The notes under the pieces were generated by a model, which was not told where the DNA came from, ran no database searches, and saw only the letters and a list, made by a program, of their open reading frames with translations. The position numbers and the translations under genes are program-made. A DNA stretch of 64,000 nucleotides from Fimbriimonadaceae bacterium (GTDB taxonomy: Bacteria > Armatimonadota > UBA10988), in contig JADZEX010000037.1 of NCBI GenBank assembly GCA_020850355.1, positions 1-64,000 of the forward strand, in the 5' to 3' direction. How positions within the stretch are numbered: the first letter of the stretch is position 1; the number at the start of each line of letters is the position of its first letter. This document shows, in pieces, positions 8,076 through 15,839 of the stretch.

Positions 8076-11000
8076 GTGCCAAGCCGCTGCCTGTTGGTTG
8101 GACTCCTGTCGCTGGCGGGCCTCGCCGCGGCGGTACCGGAACCGCGCTTCTACCTGCCGTTTGAAGGCACCACGACGGCGGCCGTGGCGGGCGGGTCACC
8201 GCGCCCGGTGCGGCGCGAGGTGGGTCAGACCGACCCCGCGCTGGACTACCTGGCGGCGCTGGCCGACCGCTTTGTGGAGGGGCCGGTCGGCCGCGGCTTC
8301 GATGTCGGGGAGCAGCCGCTGGCCTACCCGCTGGCCGGCAACTTCCGCCCCGACGAGGGGACCTGTGCCTGCTGGGTGCGCCCCGCCTGGCGCGGCGACA
8401 ACCTCAACCTCTACAGCACGCTGTTCGGCGCCGGCGACTGGGGCATGGTCTACAAATACCTCAACCAGTCGAGCATCACCTTCGCCACCGCGAAGCCCGA
8501 CCGCGACCTGTTCTACGACTGCGGCGGCGGTGACCTGCGCGGCTGGCAGCCGGGGCAGTGGCACCACCTCGCGGTCACCTGGTCGCGCGCGGCGGCTGCG
8601 CGCACGCTGTGGATTGATGGCCGGCCGACCGCCCGCGGTCCGTTCGGATTCCACAAACCCGCCAGCAGCGGCAACTTCCAGGTTGGCGCGGGCTGTGTGC
8701 AGTACCCCGACCCAGTGGCGCACGCCGCCTTCGACGAGTTCGCGCTGTGGGACCAGCCGCTGGACGCCGCCGCGCTGGCCGAGGTCTACCGCCGCGGGCA
8801 GCAGGGCCAGCGGCTGTGGGACGGCGCACTACCGCCGCCGCCTGGTCGCGTCAGCGCCCCGCCGGTGGGGCAGAGCGCCGTCGGACCGGCCGACAGCGCG
8901 CCGCAGGTGACAGCCCATGGCCCCCGGCAAGTGGTCGACCTGAGCGGCTGGTGGCGCTGGCGACCGAGCCCGGACGAAGCCACGGCCCTGCCGGCCGGCG
9001 GTTGGGGGCGCGCCAAGGTGCCGGGCTACTGGACGACGCCGGCCGAGACCGTCGCGCCGGACGGCCTGCCGGCCCGCGGTCGCTTCGGCGAACTGCCCTT
9101 GAGCGAGTGCGGCGCCGCCTGCTACCAGCGCGACTTCCGCGTCGACCCCGCCTGGCGCGGACAGCTCGTGCTGCTGCAGCTCGGCGGAGTCGATGGGTTG
9201 GCCTGGATTTACCTCAACGACCACCTCTTGGGGCTGCTGCCCGGCTGGGAGCCGGAGCGCTACGACCTGACGCCACACCTCCGCGACGACCGACCGAACA
9301 CGCTGAGCATCGTCCTGCGGACCCGCGGCGGCAGTCGCGCCGCGGGGATCTACGGCGCCGTCGAGCTGCTGGTGGCACCTGGGCCGCTGCTGCTCGACAC
9401 CACCGTGCAGCCGCGGGTGGCGACCGCCGAGGTCGAGTTCACGGCCGACCTCTACGCCCCGCAGGCCGGCCGGCTGGTCTGGCAACTGCAGGCCTCCGAC
9501 GATGCGGGCGAACGCCGCTGGGAGCAGCCCGTGAGCGTCGCGGCGGCGCCCGCCAGCGGCCCGGTCAGCGCCACCGCGCAGCGCCTTACGGCCCGCCTGC
9601 CGTGGCCGGCGGCACGACGCTGGTCGGTCGAAGATCCGCACCTCTACCAGCTCCGCAGCTCGCTGGCGGTGGGCGGACGGGCGGTCGATGCGTTGCCGCC
9701 CCGGCGGGTCGGCTACCGCGAACTACGGCAGGTCGGCGGCGGCTTCGAGCTGAACGGCGTGCCGTTCCATCTCCGCGGGCACCAGATCGACCTGGCCTGG
9801 CCCAACCAGTTCGCCCGTGTCCAGGAGCTGCGCGCCGCCGGGCTGAATGGACTGGAGCTGTCGGGCCCGATCGCCAGCGAGTGGTCCCGCGGGATTCCCT
9901 GGCAGGACGACCTCTACCGCCGGATCCTGAACTACTGCGACGAACAGGGCCTCGTCGCGGCGCCCTTGCTGCCCGACTCTGTGCTGCTGCGCGAGCGGAT
10001 CTTCGAGCCGGCGGTCAACGCTCGCTTCGCCCGGCGGATCGAGCAGTTCGCGCGGACCTACGGGCACCATGCCAGCATCGGCCTGTGGTACCAGCACTTC
10101 AACCTGGCAGGCTACTACTGGTACCTCGCGCCATCCAAGATCGATGGCCGCTACCGACCGGACGATGCCAACTTCGCGGCCACCGAGCGCTTTGCGCTGG
10201 AGGCCGAGCGGCTGGCCCGGCAGGCGGACGGGCGCGCCGTCTACCACCACGCCTGCGGCAACTTCGGGTCGCAGATCACTGCCAACATCTACCTCGGCCC
10301 GAACACGCCGACCCAGGAGCGGGAGGAGTGGCTGTCGGGCTGGTCGGCGCAGCGGACGAAACCCTACCTGGCGGTGGAGCACTGCTGCTGGCTAATCCCT
10401 TACTGGTTCAGGCCGCGCACCTTCCCGCTCAGCGTGGTCTACGCCGGCGAGCCGATCTTCGACGAACTGGCGGCGCAGCAGGTCGGCCCCGACGCCTATC
10501 GCTCGCTGACTCCGGAGCTGTTCGAGCTCTACGACTTGGACCGCGCGCCGCGCGGCAGCCGCACGCGCGCCCTGATCGCCCGGCATCCGGGCTACCAGGC
10601 GGTGAAGGCCGAGGTGGCCCGCCGCTCGCTGCGGGCCTGGCGAACGTGGGAAGTACCCGCGGTCATCTTCAATGCCGAGAACTGGGACTTCCTTGACAAC
10701 GCCGGCCGGGCCCTGCCGATGCAGCAGGCGCTGGCCGACTACTGTGGCGACCTGGACCTCTATCTGGCCGGCCCTGGCGACGACTGGCCATCGAAGGACC
10801 ACAGCTTCGACGCCGGTGAGAGCATCACCAAGCAGGTCGTGTTGCTCAACGACCTGTCCGTGGATCGACCGCTGACGCTGCGCTGGACCGTCCAGACCGC
10901 GGCCGGTCAGACCATCGCCAGCGGGCAACTGGACGCCGTCGCGCAGGCCGGTCGCCCGACCAAGGTGCCGCTGACCTTTCGGGCGCCCGCGGTGACGGCC

Positions 11001-12305
11001 CGCACCGCGTTGACGCTGCGCGTGACGCCGAGCGACGCCCGCTTCCGGGAGAGCAGTCTGGCGCTGCAGGTCTTCCCGCCTGCGCCGCCGCTGCGGTTGC
11101 CCGCCGGGACGTTGCTCTACGACCCGCCAGGCGACACCACCCGGCTGCTGCAGGCCGCCCACGCCGTGGCCGCGCCGCTGACGGCAGCCAGCGTGCTGAC
11201 CGACGTCCCGCTGGTGCTGGTTGGCCGCGGCGCCTGGGATGCCAGCTTCGAGGCGCTGGCACGGCAACTGCGCCTCGCCGAGGCGGTTGCTGCCGGGACG
11301 CAGGTGGTCGTCTTCGAGCAGCGCAGCGGTCGGCCCGCGGGCCTGACGCTGACCGAAACCAGTACCCGCGACGCCTGGCCGGTGGACCCGACGCACCCGC
11401 TGCTCAGCGGTCTTGCGGCGGTGGACTGGCACGACCTGCGCGGCGCGAGCGACGTGCTGCCGCCCTATCCCGACGCCCCGCCCGAGAGCCGTAGGACCTG
11501 GCCGGCCCGGGGCTTCAAGTGGGGCAACCGCGGCATCGTGGCGACCTATGTCTACCACCGCCCGCAGCGCATCCCGTTCGTGGCGCTGCTGAGCTGCGGG
11601 TTCGACCTCAACCAGTCGCCGCTGCTGGAAGCCGTCCACGGCCGCGGCCGCGTGACGCTCTGTCAGGTCGACCTGACCAACCGCTACGGCCGCGACCCGG
11701 TCAGTACGCGCCTGCTGCAGAACCTGCTGGCGCCGCGCCCGCCGGCCACGACGCAGCCGGTCCGCCCGCTCGGCCCGCTGGCCGCTGAGCTGGTGCAGCG
11801 CTACGGCCTGCAGACCGCGGCCGATGCCGGGCTCTGGCTGGTCAGCCCCGACGCTGCCGCGGCCGGCAGCCTCGAAGGCGCGGCCAGCGCCGGCAGTACG
11901 GTGCTGCTGCTGCCCGGCTGGTCAACGCCGCTGGCCGGCCTGCAACAGAGCGCGGCGCGCTGGTTCCAGGCGTCGCCAACCGCCACCCCGTGGCCCGGTC
12001 TGAGTGGCGGAGAGCTGTTTGTGAAGGCGTGGACCAGTACGGCCGCCGCGCAGCCCGCTGGCGGCTGGACAGTCCACCTGCAACCCGGCCTGCTGGCCAG
12101 CAAGCCGCTCGGCGCCGGGCGGTTGGCGCTCTGTCAGGTGCCCCTCGCGGCGACCAACCCGCGCGCCGCGGCCAAGCTGCAGCGCACCTGGAACCTGGTC
12201 CTGAGCGGCCTCCACGCCGCCCGCGCCGGCGACCCGCTGCTGCCCGCGGCGCCGGAGCCCGCCCCCGTCGAGGGCGAGACGCTGCCACCGTACATCGACT
12301 GGTAG
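8076..12305 (+). CDS. Giant secreted LamG + GH2-like protein with altered catalytic site
   Basis: The 1409-residue product has a signal peptide (CLLVGLLSLAGLAAAV) and a LamG-like jelly roll at about 20-235. A GH2 sugar-binding/jelly-roll domain lies at about 285-440 (CYQRDFRV, YDLTPHLRDDRPNTL), then an immunoglobulin-like domain and a GH2 TIM barrel from about 545 (GFELNGVPFHLRGHQ). In active GH2 enzymes the acid/base glutamate lies in WxxxNE. Here it reads W671-Y-Q-H-F-N676, so that glutamate is missing. The nucleophile region KPYLAVEH keeps E768. The C-terminal 500 residues include beta-sandwich and glutamine-amidotransferase-like segments. The start is GTG at 8076, as no ATG gives the signal peptide. 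It may be a non-standard hydrolase or a binding protein. Confidence 0.75.
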   Translation: MPSRCLLVGLLSLAGLAAAVPEPRFYLPFEGTTTAAVAGGSPRPVRREVGQTDPALDYLAALADRFVEGPVGRGFDVGEQPLAYPLAGNFRPDEGTCACWVRPAWRGDNLNLYSTLFGAGDWGMVYKYLNQSSITFATAKPDRDLFYDCGGGDLRGWQPGQWHHLAVTWSRAAAARTLWIDGRPTARGPFGFHKPASSGNFQVGAGCVQYPDPVAHAAFDEFALWDQPLDAAALAEVYRRGQQGQRLWDGALPPPPGRVSAPPVGQSAVGPADSAPQVTAHGPRQVVDLSGWWRWRPSPDEATALPAGGWGRAKVPGYWTTPAETVAPDGLPARGRFGELPLSECGAACYQRDFRVDPAWRGQLVLLQLGGVDGLAWIYLNDHLLGLLPGWEPERYDLTPHLRDDRPNTLSIVLRTRGGSRAAGIYGAVELLVAPGPLLLDTTVQPRVATAEVEFTADLYAPQAGRLVWQLQASDDAGERRWEQPVSVAAAPASGPVSATAQRLTARLPWPAARRWSVEDPHLYQLRSSLAVGGRAVDALPPRRVGYRELRQVGGGFELNGVPFHLRGHQIDLAWPNQFARVQELRAAGLNGLELSGPIASEWSRGIPWQDDLYRRILNYCDEQGLVAAPLLPDSVLLRERIFEPAVNARFARRIEQFARTYGHHASIGLWYQHFNLAGYYWYLAPSKIDGRYRPDDANFAATERFALEAERLARQADGRAVYHHACGNFGSQITANIYLGPNTPTQEREEWLSGWSAQRTKPYLAVEHCCWLIPYWFRPRTFPLSVVYAGEPIFDELAAQQVGPDAYRSLTPELFELYDLDRAPRGSRTRALIARHPGYQAVKAEVARRSLRAWRTWEVPAVIFNAENWDFLDNAGRALPMQQALADYCGDLDLYLAGPGDDWPSKDHSFDAGESITKQVVLLNDLSVDRPLTLRWTVQTAAGQTIASGQLDAVAQAGRPTKVPLTFRAPAVTARTALTLRVTPSDARFRESSLALQVFPPAPPLRLPAGTLLYDPPGDTTRLLQAAHAVAAPLTAASVLTDVPLVLVGRGAWDASFEALARQLRLAEAVAAGTQVVVFEQRSGRPAGLTLTETSTRDAWPVDPTHPLLSGLAAVDWHDLRGASDVLPPYPDAPPESRRTWPARGFKWGNRGIVATYVYHRPQRIPFVALLSCGFDLNQSPLLEAVHGRGRVTLCQVDLTNRYGRDPVSTRLLQNLLAPRPPATTQPVRPLGPLAAELVQRYGLQTAADAGLWLVSPDAAAAGSLEGAASAGSTVLLLPGWSTPLAGLQQSAARWFQASPTATPWPGLSGGELFVKAWTSTAAAQPAGGWTVHLQPGLLASKPLGAGRLALCQVPLAATNPRAAAKLQRTWNLVLSGLHAARAGDPLLPAAPEPAPVEGETLPPYIDW

Positions 12306-12890
12306 GCCGCGGAGCCGCCCCGCGCTCGCGGGCCGCCGCGACGCGTGCGGCAGCCGCCGACGTTTGGCGGGAGCAGCCTGGAGGTAATAGCACCCAACAG
12401 CGAGCATCTGCGTCGCCGGAGGGAGGTCGAGTTGGCACAACCGGGTGCGACCCCGCAACACCGCCCACGCCCCCACGCTCGCAAGGTCGGCTGCCTGCTG
12501 TTCCTGCTGCTGGCGCTGATGACCCGGTCGGCTGCGCAGCGTGAACTCGGCAGTCGTCCCGACGTCCTGACCGACCGGCCAGGATTGCCGCGCGGTTTCC
12601 TCCAGGGCAGGTTTGGGCACTTCCACCCCAGCACACGAATCAGCGGTGCCACCCAGAGGGAGGAGATCCAGTTCCTCTCTCCTCTGGCGCGGGGTTGCAG
12701 CGCCTATGTCAGCGCGCGCTCTGACTGGGCCATGGCGACGGCCCGGCTGGTGCCGGTCGACGCCAGAGGAGCAGCAGGAGGCCGGAGCAGCAAGTCATTC
12801 GGACCCAGCAAGCGCGGTAGGTTGGCCGATGGTTGGGCCGCGGCCGCGTGATGACTCCGGACCACACCGTCGCGAGGAGAGGACAAGCGG
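12306..12890. other. 585-base intergenic stretch without a convincing gene
   Basis: No reading frame here shows a recognisable domain. The longest plus frame (from 12345) is low-complexity Arg/Ala/Gly-rich and lacks a good ribosome site. A short inverted repeat (CCAGAGG at 12653-12659 with CCTCTGG at 12681-12687, with purine- and pyrimidine-rich inner flanks) and a 6-bp CCCGCG/CGCGGG hairpin at 12319-12332 after the GH2-like stop are the only structures seen. The end of the stretch carries the GAGGAGAGG ribosome site of the next gene. Confidence 0.5.
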
Positions 12891-13838
12891 TTGAGAAACC
12901 TGGAGCTCGCTGCAGGCGAAGCGGCGGAAGAGGTGACTGCCTGGCTACTCGATGGCGACCCGGCGATCCGGTGGCAGGTGCTGCGAGATCTGCTCGACCA
13001 GCCGGCCGACGCGTTCGAGACCGAGCGGGCCCTGACCGCCTTCGCAGGCTGGGGGGCGCGGCTGCTGGCGCTGCAGCGCGAAGACGGCAACTTCGCGCAC
13101 GCCCCGGACGCCCGGACGTGGCAGGTTAACCTGTTCTGCATGAAGACGCTTCAGAACCTCGGGCTCCCGCCCGCGAGTGCCCCGGCCCAGGCCCTGGTGG
13201 AGCGGATCCGCCAGGTGAGCTGGGGGCCAGAGTTCGGGGACACCCGGTTCTTCGAAGGCGAGGTGGAGCCCTGCATCAACGGCGGCGTGCTCGCCACGGG
13301 GAGTTGGTTCGGTGAGGCCAACGAGGCGCTGGTGGCCCGCCTGTTGAGCGAGCAACTCGACGACGGGGGCTGGAACTGCGAGGCCGAACGGGGCTCCGTG
13401 CGGTCGTCGTTTCACACCACGATCTGCGTGCTGGAAGGGCTGCTGGCATACGAGCGGGCCGTCGGAGCCACACCGGCGGTGAGCGCTGCTCGGACGCGAG
13501 CGCACGAGTATCTGCTGTCACGAAGGCTCTACCACCGCCTGTCGACCGGCGAGCCCATCAACCCGGCCTGGTCGCGGTTCGGCTGGCCGGTCTACTGGCG
13601 CTACGACGTCCTACGAGGGCTGGACTACCTGCGCGATGCGGGTGTCGCGCCGGACCATCGTGTGGACGAGGCGATCGGGCTGGTCTTGGCAAGGCGCGGC
13701 GCGGATGGGCGTTGGCCGCTGAACGTGGTGCACCCGGAGCCGATCCACTTTGCGATGGAGCACGGGGTCGGCGAGCCCAGCCGCTGGATCACCTTGCGCG
13801 CCTTGCGGGTTCTGCGTTGGTACCGCACCGGCCGTTGA
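12891..13838 (+). CDS. Squalene-cyclase-like alpha/alpha-toroid protein
   Basis: This 315-residue protein has no signal peptide. It carries repeated QW-like motifs of the terpene-cyclase/prenyltransferase toroid: LLALQREDGNFAHA, LSEQLDDGGWNCEA and VLARRGADGRWPLN. It starts with WLLDGDPAIRWQVLRDLL, a signature seen in many uncharacterised 'squalene cyclase' domain proteins of high-GC bacteria. It is half the length of squalene-hopene cyclase, and no DxDD catalytic motif is visible, so cyclase activity is doubtful. The start is TTG at 12891, with GAGGAGAGG about eight bases upstream. The next in-frame Met is residue 84, inside the fold. It stands alone, convergent with the htrA-like gene. The function is unknown. 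Confidence 0.7.
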   Translation: MRNLELAAGEAAEEVTAWLLDGDPAIRWQVLRDLLDQPADAFETERALTAFAGWGARLLALQREDGNFAHAPDARTWQVNLFCMKTLQNLGLPPASAPAQALVERIRQVSWGPEFGDTRFFEGEVEPCINGGVLATGSWFGEANEALVARLLSEQLDDGGWNCEAERGSVRSSFHTTICVLEGLLAYERAVGATPAVSAARTRAHEYLLSRRLYHRLSTGEPINPAWSRFGWPVYWRYDVLRGLDYLRDAGVAPDHRVDEAIGLVLARRGADGRWPLNVVHPEPIHFAMEHGVGEPSRWITLRALRVLRWYRTGR

Positions 13839-14030
13839 TCGGGCAACCAGCCTGGGCCACCGCCGCTGCGACCATGCTACCCACTACGTGGCTGGCTGGA
13901 GTGCCGGGTGGCCTCCCGCGTCTGGCGGCCGCACCGCCGCTGCGCCACAGCCGCGCCCGGCGAGACGGCGTCGAGCGGTAGCGGCCGTTCCGGCGCTGCC
14001 GCCAAGCAGGTGGCCATAGGGCCAACACAC

Positions 14031-14060
14031 GGCCGCCCGAGCCGGGTGGCTCGGGCGGCC
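14031..14060. terminator. 13-bp hairpin terminator candidate
   Basis: GGCCGCCCGAGCC (14031-14043), loop GGGT, and GGCTCGGGCGGCC (14048-14060) form a perfect stem 24 bases beyond the stop of the htrA-like gene. It lies in the gap between two convergent genes. There is no clean U-tract (minus-strand downstream reads GTGTGTT after a few bases), so it is either a GC-rich terminator or a 3'-end stabiliser. Confidence 0.65.
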
Positions 14061-14083
14061 GCGGAGGAGTGCGTCGACCGACC

Positions 14084-15754
14084 TTACTCGGCTGTGCCGA
14101 GGGTCACGGTGACATTGGTGGGCTTGCCGTCGCGCAGCACCTTCAGGACGATCTTGTCGCCCGGCTTGGCGGCGGCCAGCTTGGCTTCCAGATCGTCCAG
14201 GTTGTTGACCGGCTGGTCGCCCCACCCGACGATCACATCGCCGCCGATGGCGATCTCCTCGCCGTCGAGCTCGAGGCGGCGGGTGCTGCCCTTCAGCCCG
14301 GCCGTGTCGGCGGCGCCGCCGGCGTCGAGCTCACTGACCAGCACGCCCTTGGTGCCGGCCGGCAGCTTCATCGCTTTGGCGATCCGCTGCTCGACGTCGA
14401 CGCCGCCGATCCCGAGGCTCGCCCCGCCGTCTTTGGCGGCGGCCTCGGCGACCTGCGGGCCGCGCTTCTTGCTGTTCGGCCGCGCCTGCAGGGTCAGCTC
14501 AACGCCGGTCGACTTGCCGCCGCGGAGCACCGTGGCCTTGACCGTTTGCCCGACTTCGCAGTGCCGGGCGAGGGCCGCGACGATGTCGTCGAAGCGCTTG
14601 ATCGGCTCGCCCGCGAACTCGGTGACGACATCACCGCCAACCTTCAGAGGCTCGCCGTCGAGCATGATCTGCTTGTCGCTGCCCTGCACCCCGGCCTTGT
14701 CGGCGGGGCTGCCGGCGAGCACCTCGATCACCAGGGCGCCGCGCTGCTCGTCCGACAGCTTCATCGCCTTGGCCATGTCGGGCGACAGCGTGATGCCGCT
14801 GATGCCCAGCCAGGGATGCTCGTAGCTGCCCTTGCTGATCAGCGTCGGGACGACCTTCTTGACGATGCTGGCCGGGATGGCGAAGCCGATCCCCGCCGAG
14901 GCACCGCCGGGGCTGATGATCGCCGACGGCACGCCGACCACCTCGCCGCCACTGTTGGTGAGGACTCCGCCGGAGTTGCCGGGGTTGATCGGCGCGTCGG
15001 TCTGGATCACGTCGGGAATCGTGTACGACGCGCTGCCGGGGCGGTCGATGTCGATCGGCAGCAGGCGCCCGAGGGCGCTGATGAAGCCGACCGTCATGGT
15101 GCCTTCGAGGCCAAACGGGTTGCCGATGGCGACCGCCAACTGCCCGACCTTGACCTGCGTGCTGTCGGCCAGGCTGACCGGCGCCGGGAGGCGGCCCTCG
15201 GCCAGCTCGACCTTGATCACCGCCAGGTCGCTGTCGGGGTCGGCCCCGACCAGCTTCGCCGGCACCTGCGTGCCGTCGCTGAAAGTCACCTGGATCTTGT
15301 CAGCGTCACCGACGACGTGGTTGTTGCTGACGATGTGGCCCTGCTTGTCCCAGACGAAGCCCGAGCCGGAGCCGGCGGCGTAGTTGTCCGGCGGCGTCTG
15401 CGGCTGCTGCCGGCGGCGCTGCCGCGGGGTGTTCGGCTGGCCTTGACCCTGTCCCTGGTCCGGGAAGGGCAACCCGAAGTCGGGCATGCCGGGGATGTTC
15501 GGGAACTGCATCTCGAGGTTGGTCCGCGGCGCCTTCTTGAGCACCTGAATGTTGACCACCGACGGGCTGACGGTCTCGTAGACCTTGGTCAGGGCATTCT
15601 CGATGCCCGGCAGAGAGGTCGCCGCGACGGCGCTGATCGGCGGCTGCGCAGCGGGCGTCGCCGCCGCGCTGGTCTGCGCCGGCGCCGAGGACATACAACC
15701 GGCGGTGAAGGCCACCGCCGCCGAGAGACCCGCGATCCAGGTTGCGCGCTTCAT
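14084..15754 (-). CDS. HtrA/DegP-family serine protease, lipoprotein with two PDZ domains
   Basis: The 556-residue product is an envelope quality-control protease. A lipobox FTAGC with Cys20 marks it as a lipoprotein, followed by a linker rich in Ala, Pro, Gln and Arg (about 21-125). The trypsin-like domain (about 126-290) shows the complete triad: His146 in SNNHVVGDA, Asp176 in DPDSDLAVIK and Ser261 in NPGNSGG. Two PDZ domains follow, at about 310-410 and 430-550. Each ends with a 'GD.V..V.R.GK' type strand (TVLRGGKSTGVELTL, KVLRDGKPTNVTVTL). HtrA proteins degrade or refold misfolded exported proteins. It is monocistronic by position, with a hairpin after the stop. The Gln/Arg-rich insert at about 101-122 just before the protease domain is unusual in composition. 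Confidence 0.93.
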   Translation of the reverse strand: MKRATWIAGLSAAVAFTAGCMSSAPAQTSAAATPAAQPPISAVAATSLPGIENALTKVYETVSPSVVNIQVLKKAPRTNLEMQFPNIPGMPDFGLPFPDQGQGQGQPNTPRQRRRQQPQTPPDNYAAGSGSGFVWDKQGHIVSNNHVVGDADKIQVTFSDGTQVPAKLVGADPDSDLAVIKVELAEGRLPAPVSLADSTQVKVGQLAVAIGNPFGLEGTMTVGFISALGRLLPIDIDRPGSASYTIPDVIQTDAPINPGNSGGVLTNSGGEVVGVPSAIISPGGASAGIGFAIPASIVKKVVPTLISKGSYEHPWLGISGITLSPDMAKAMKLSDEQRGALVIEVLAGSPADKAGVQGSDKQIMLDGEPLKVGGDVVTEFAGEPIKRFDDIVAALARHCEVGQTVKATVLRGGKSTGVELTLQARPNSKKRGPQVAEAAAKDGGASLGIGGVDVEQRIAKAMKLPAGTKGVLVSELDAGGAADTAGLKGSTRRLELDGEEIAIGGDVIVGWGDQPVNNLDDLEAKLAAAKPGDKIVLKVLRDGKPTNVTVTLGTAE

Positions 15755-15839
15755 CTTGGTCCTGCCCTAGGGCGGGGGAAAGTGCTGACGCCCCGCCACG
15801 TCCTTACTGGCAGTGTGGTGCAACAACCGCCCGCCAGCA

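Noticed and set aside
5590-8910. 1106-residue open frame on the plus strand
   Set aside because: It runs antisense to the PL11 and deacetylase genes, which have clear domains. Long antisense frames are normal at this G+C.
12345-12851. 168-residue plus-strand open frame in the intergenic stretch
   Set aside because: Composition is Arg/Ala/Gly-rich with no domain, no ribosome site before the start, and it looks like chance openness of GC-rich DNA.
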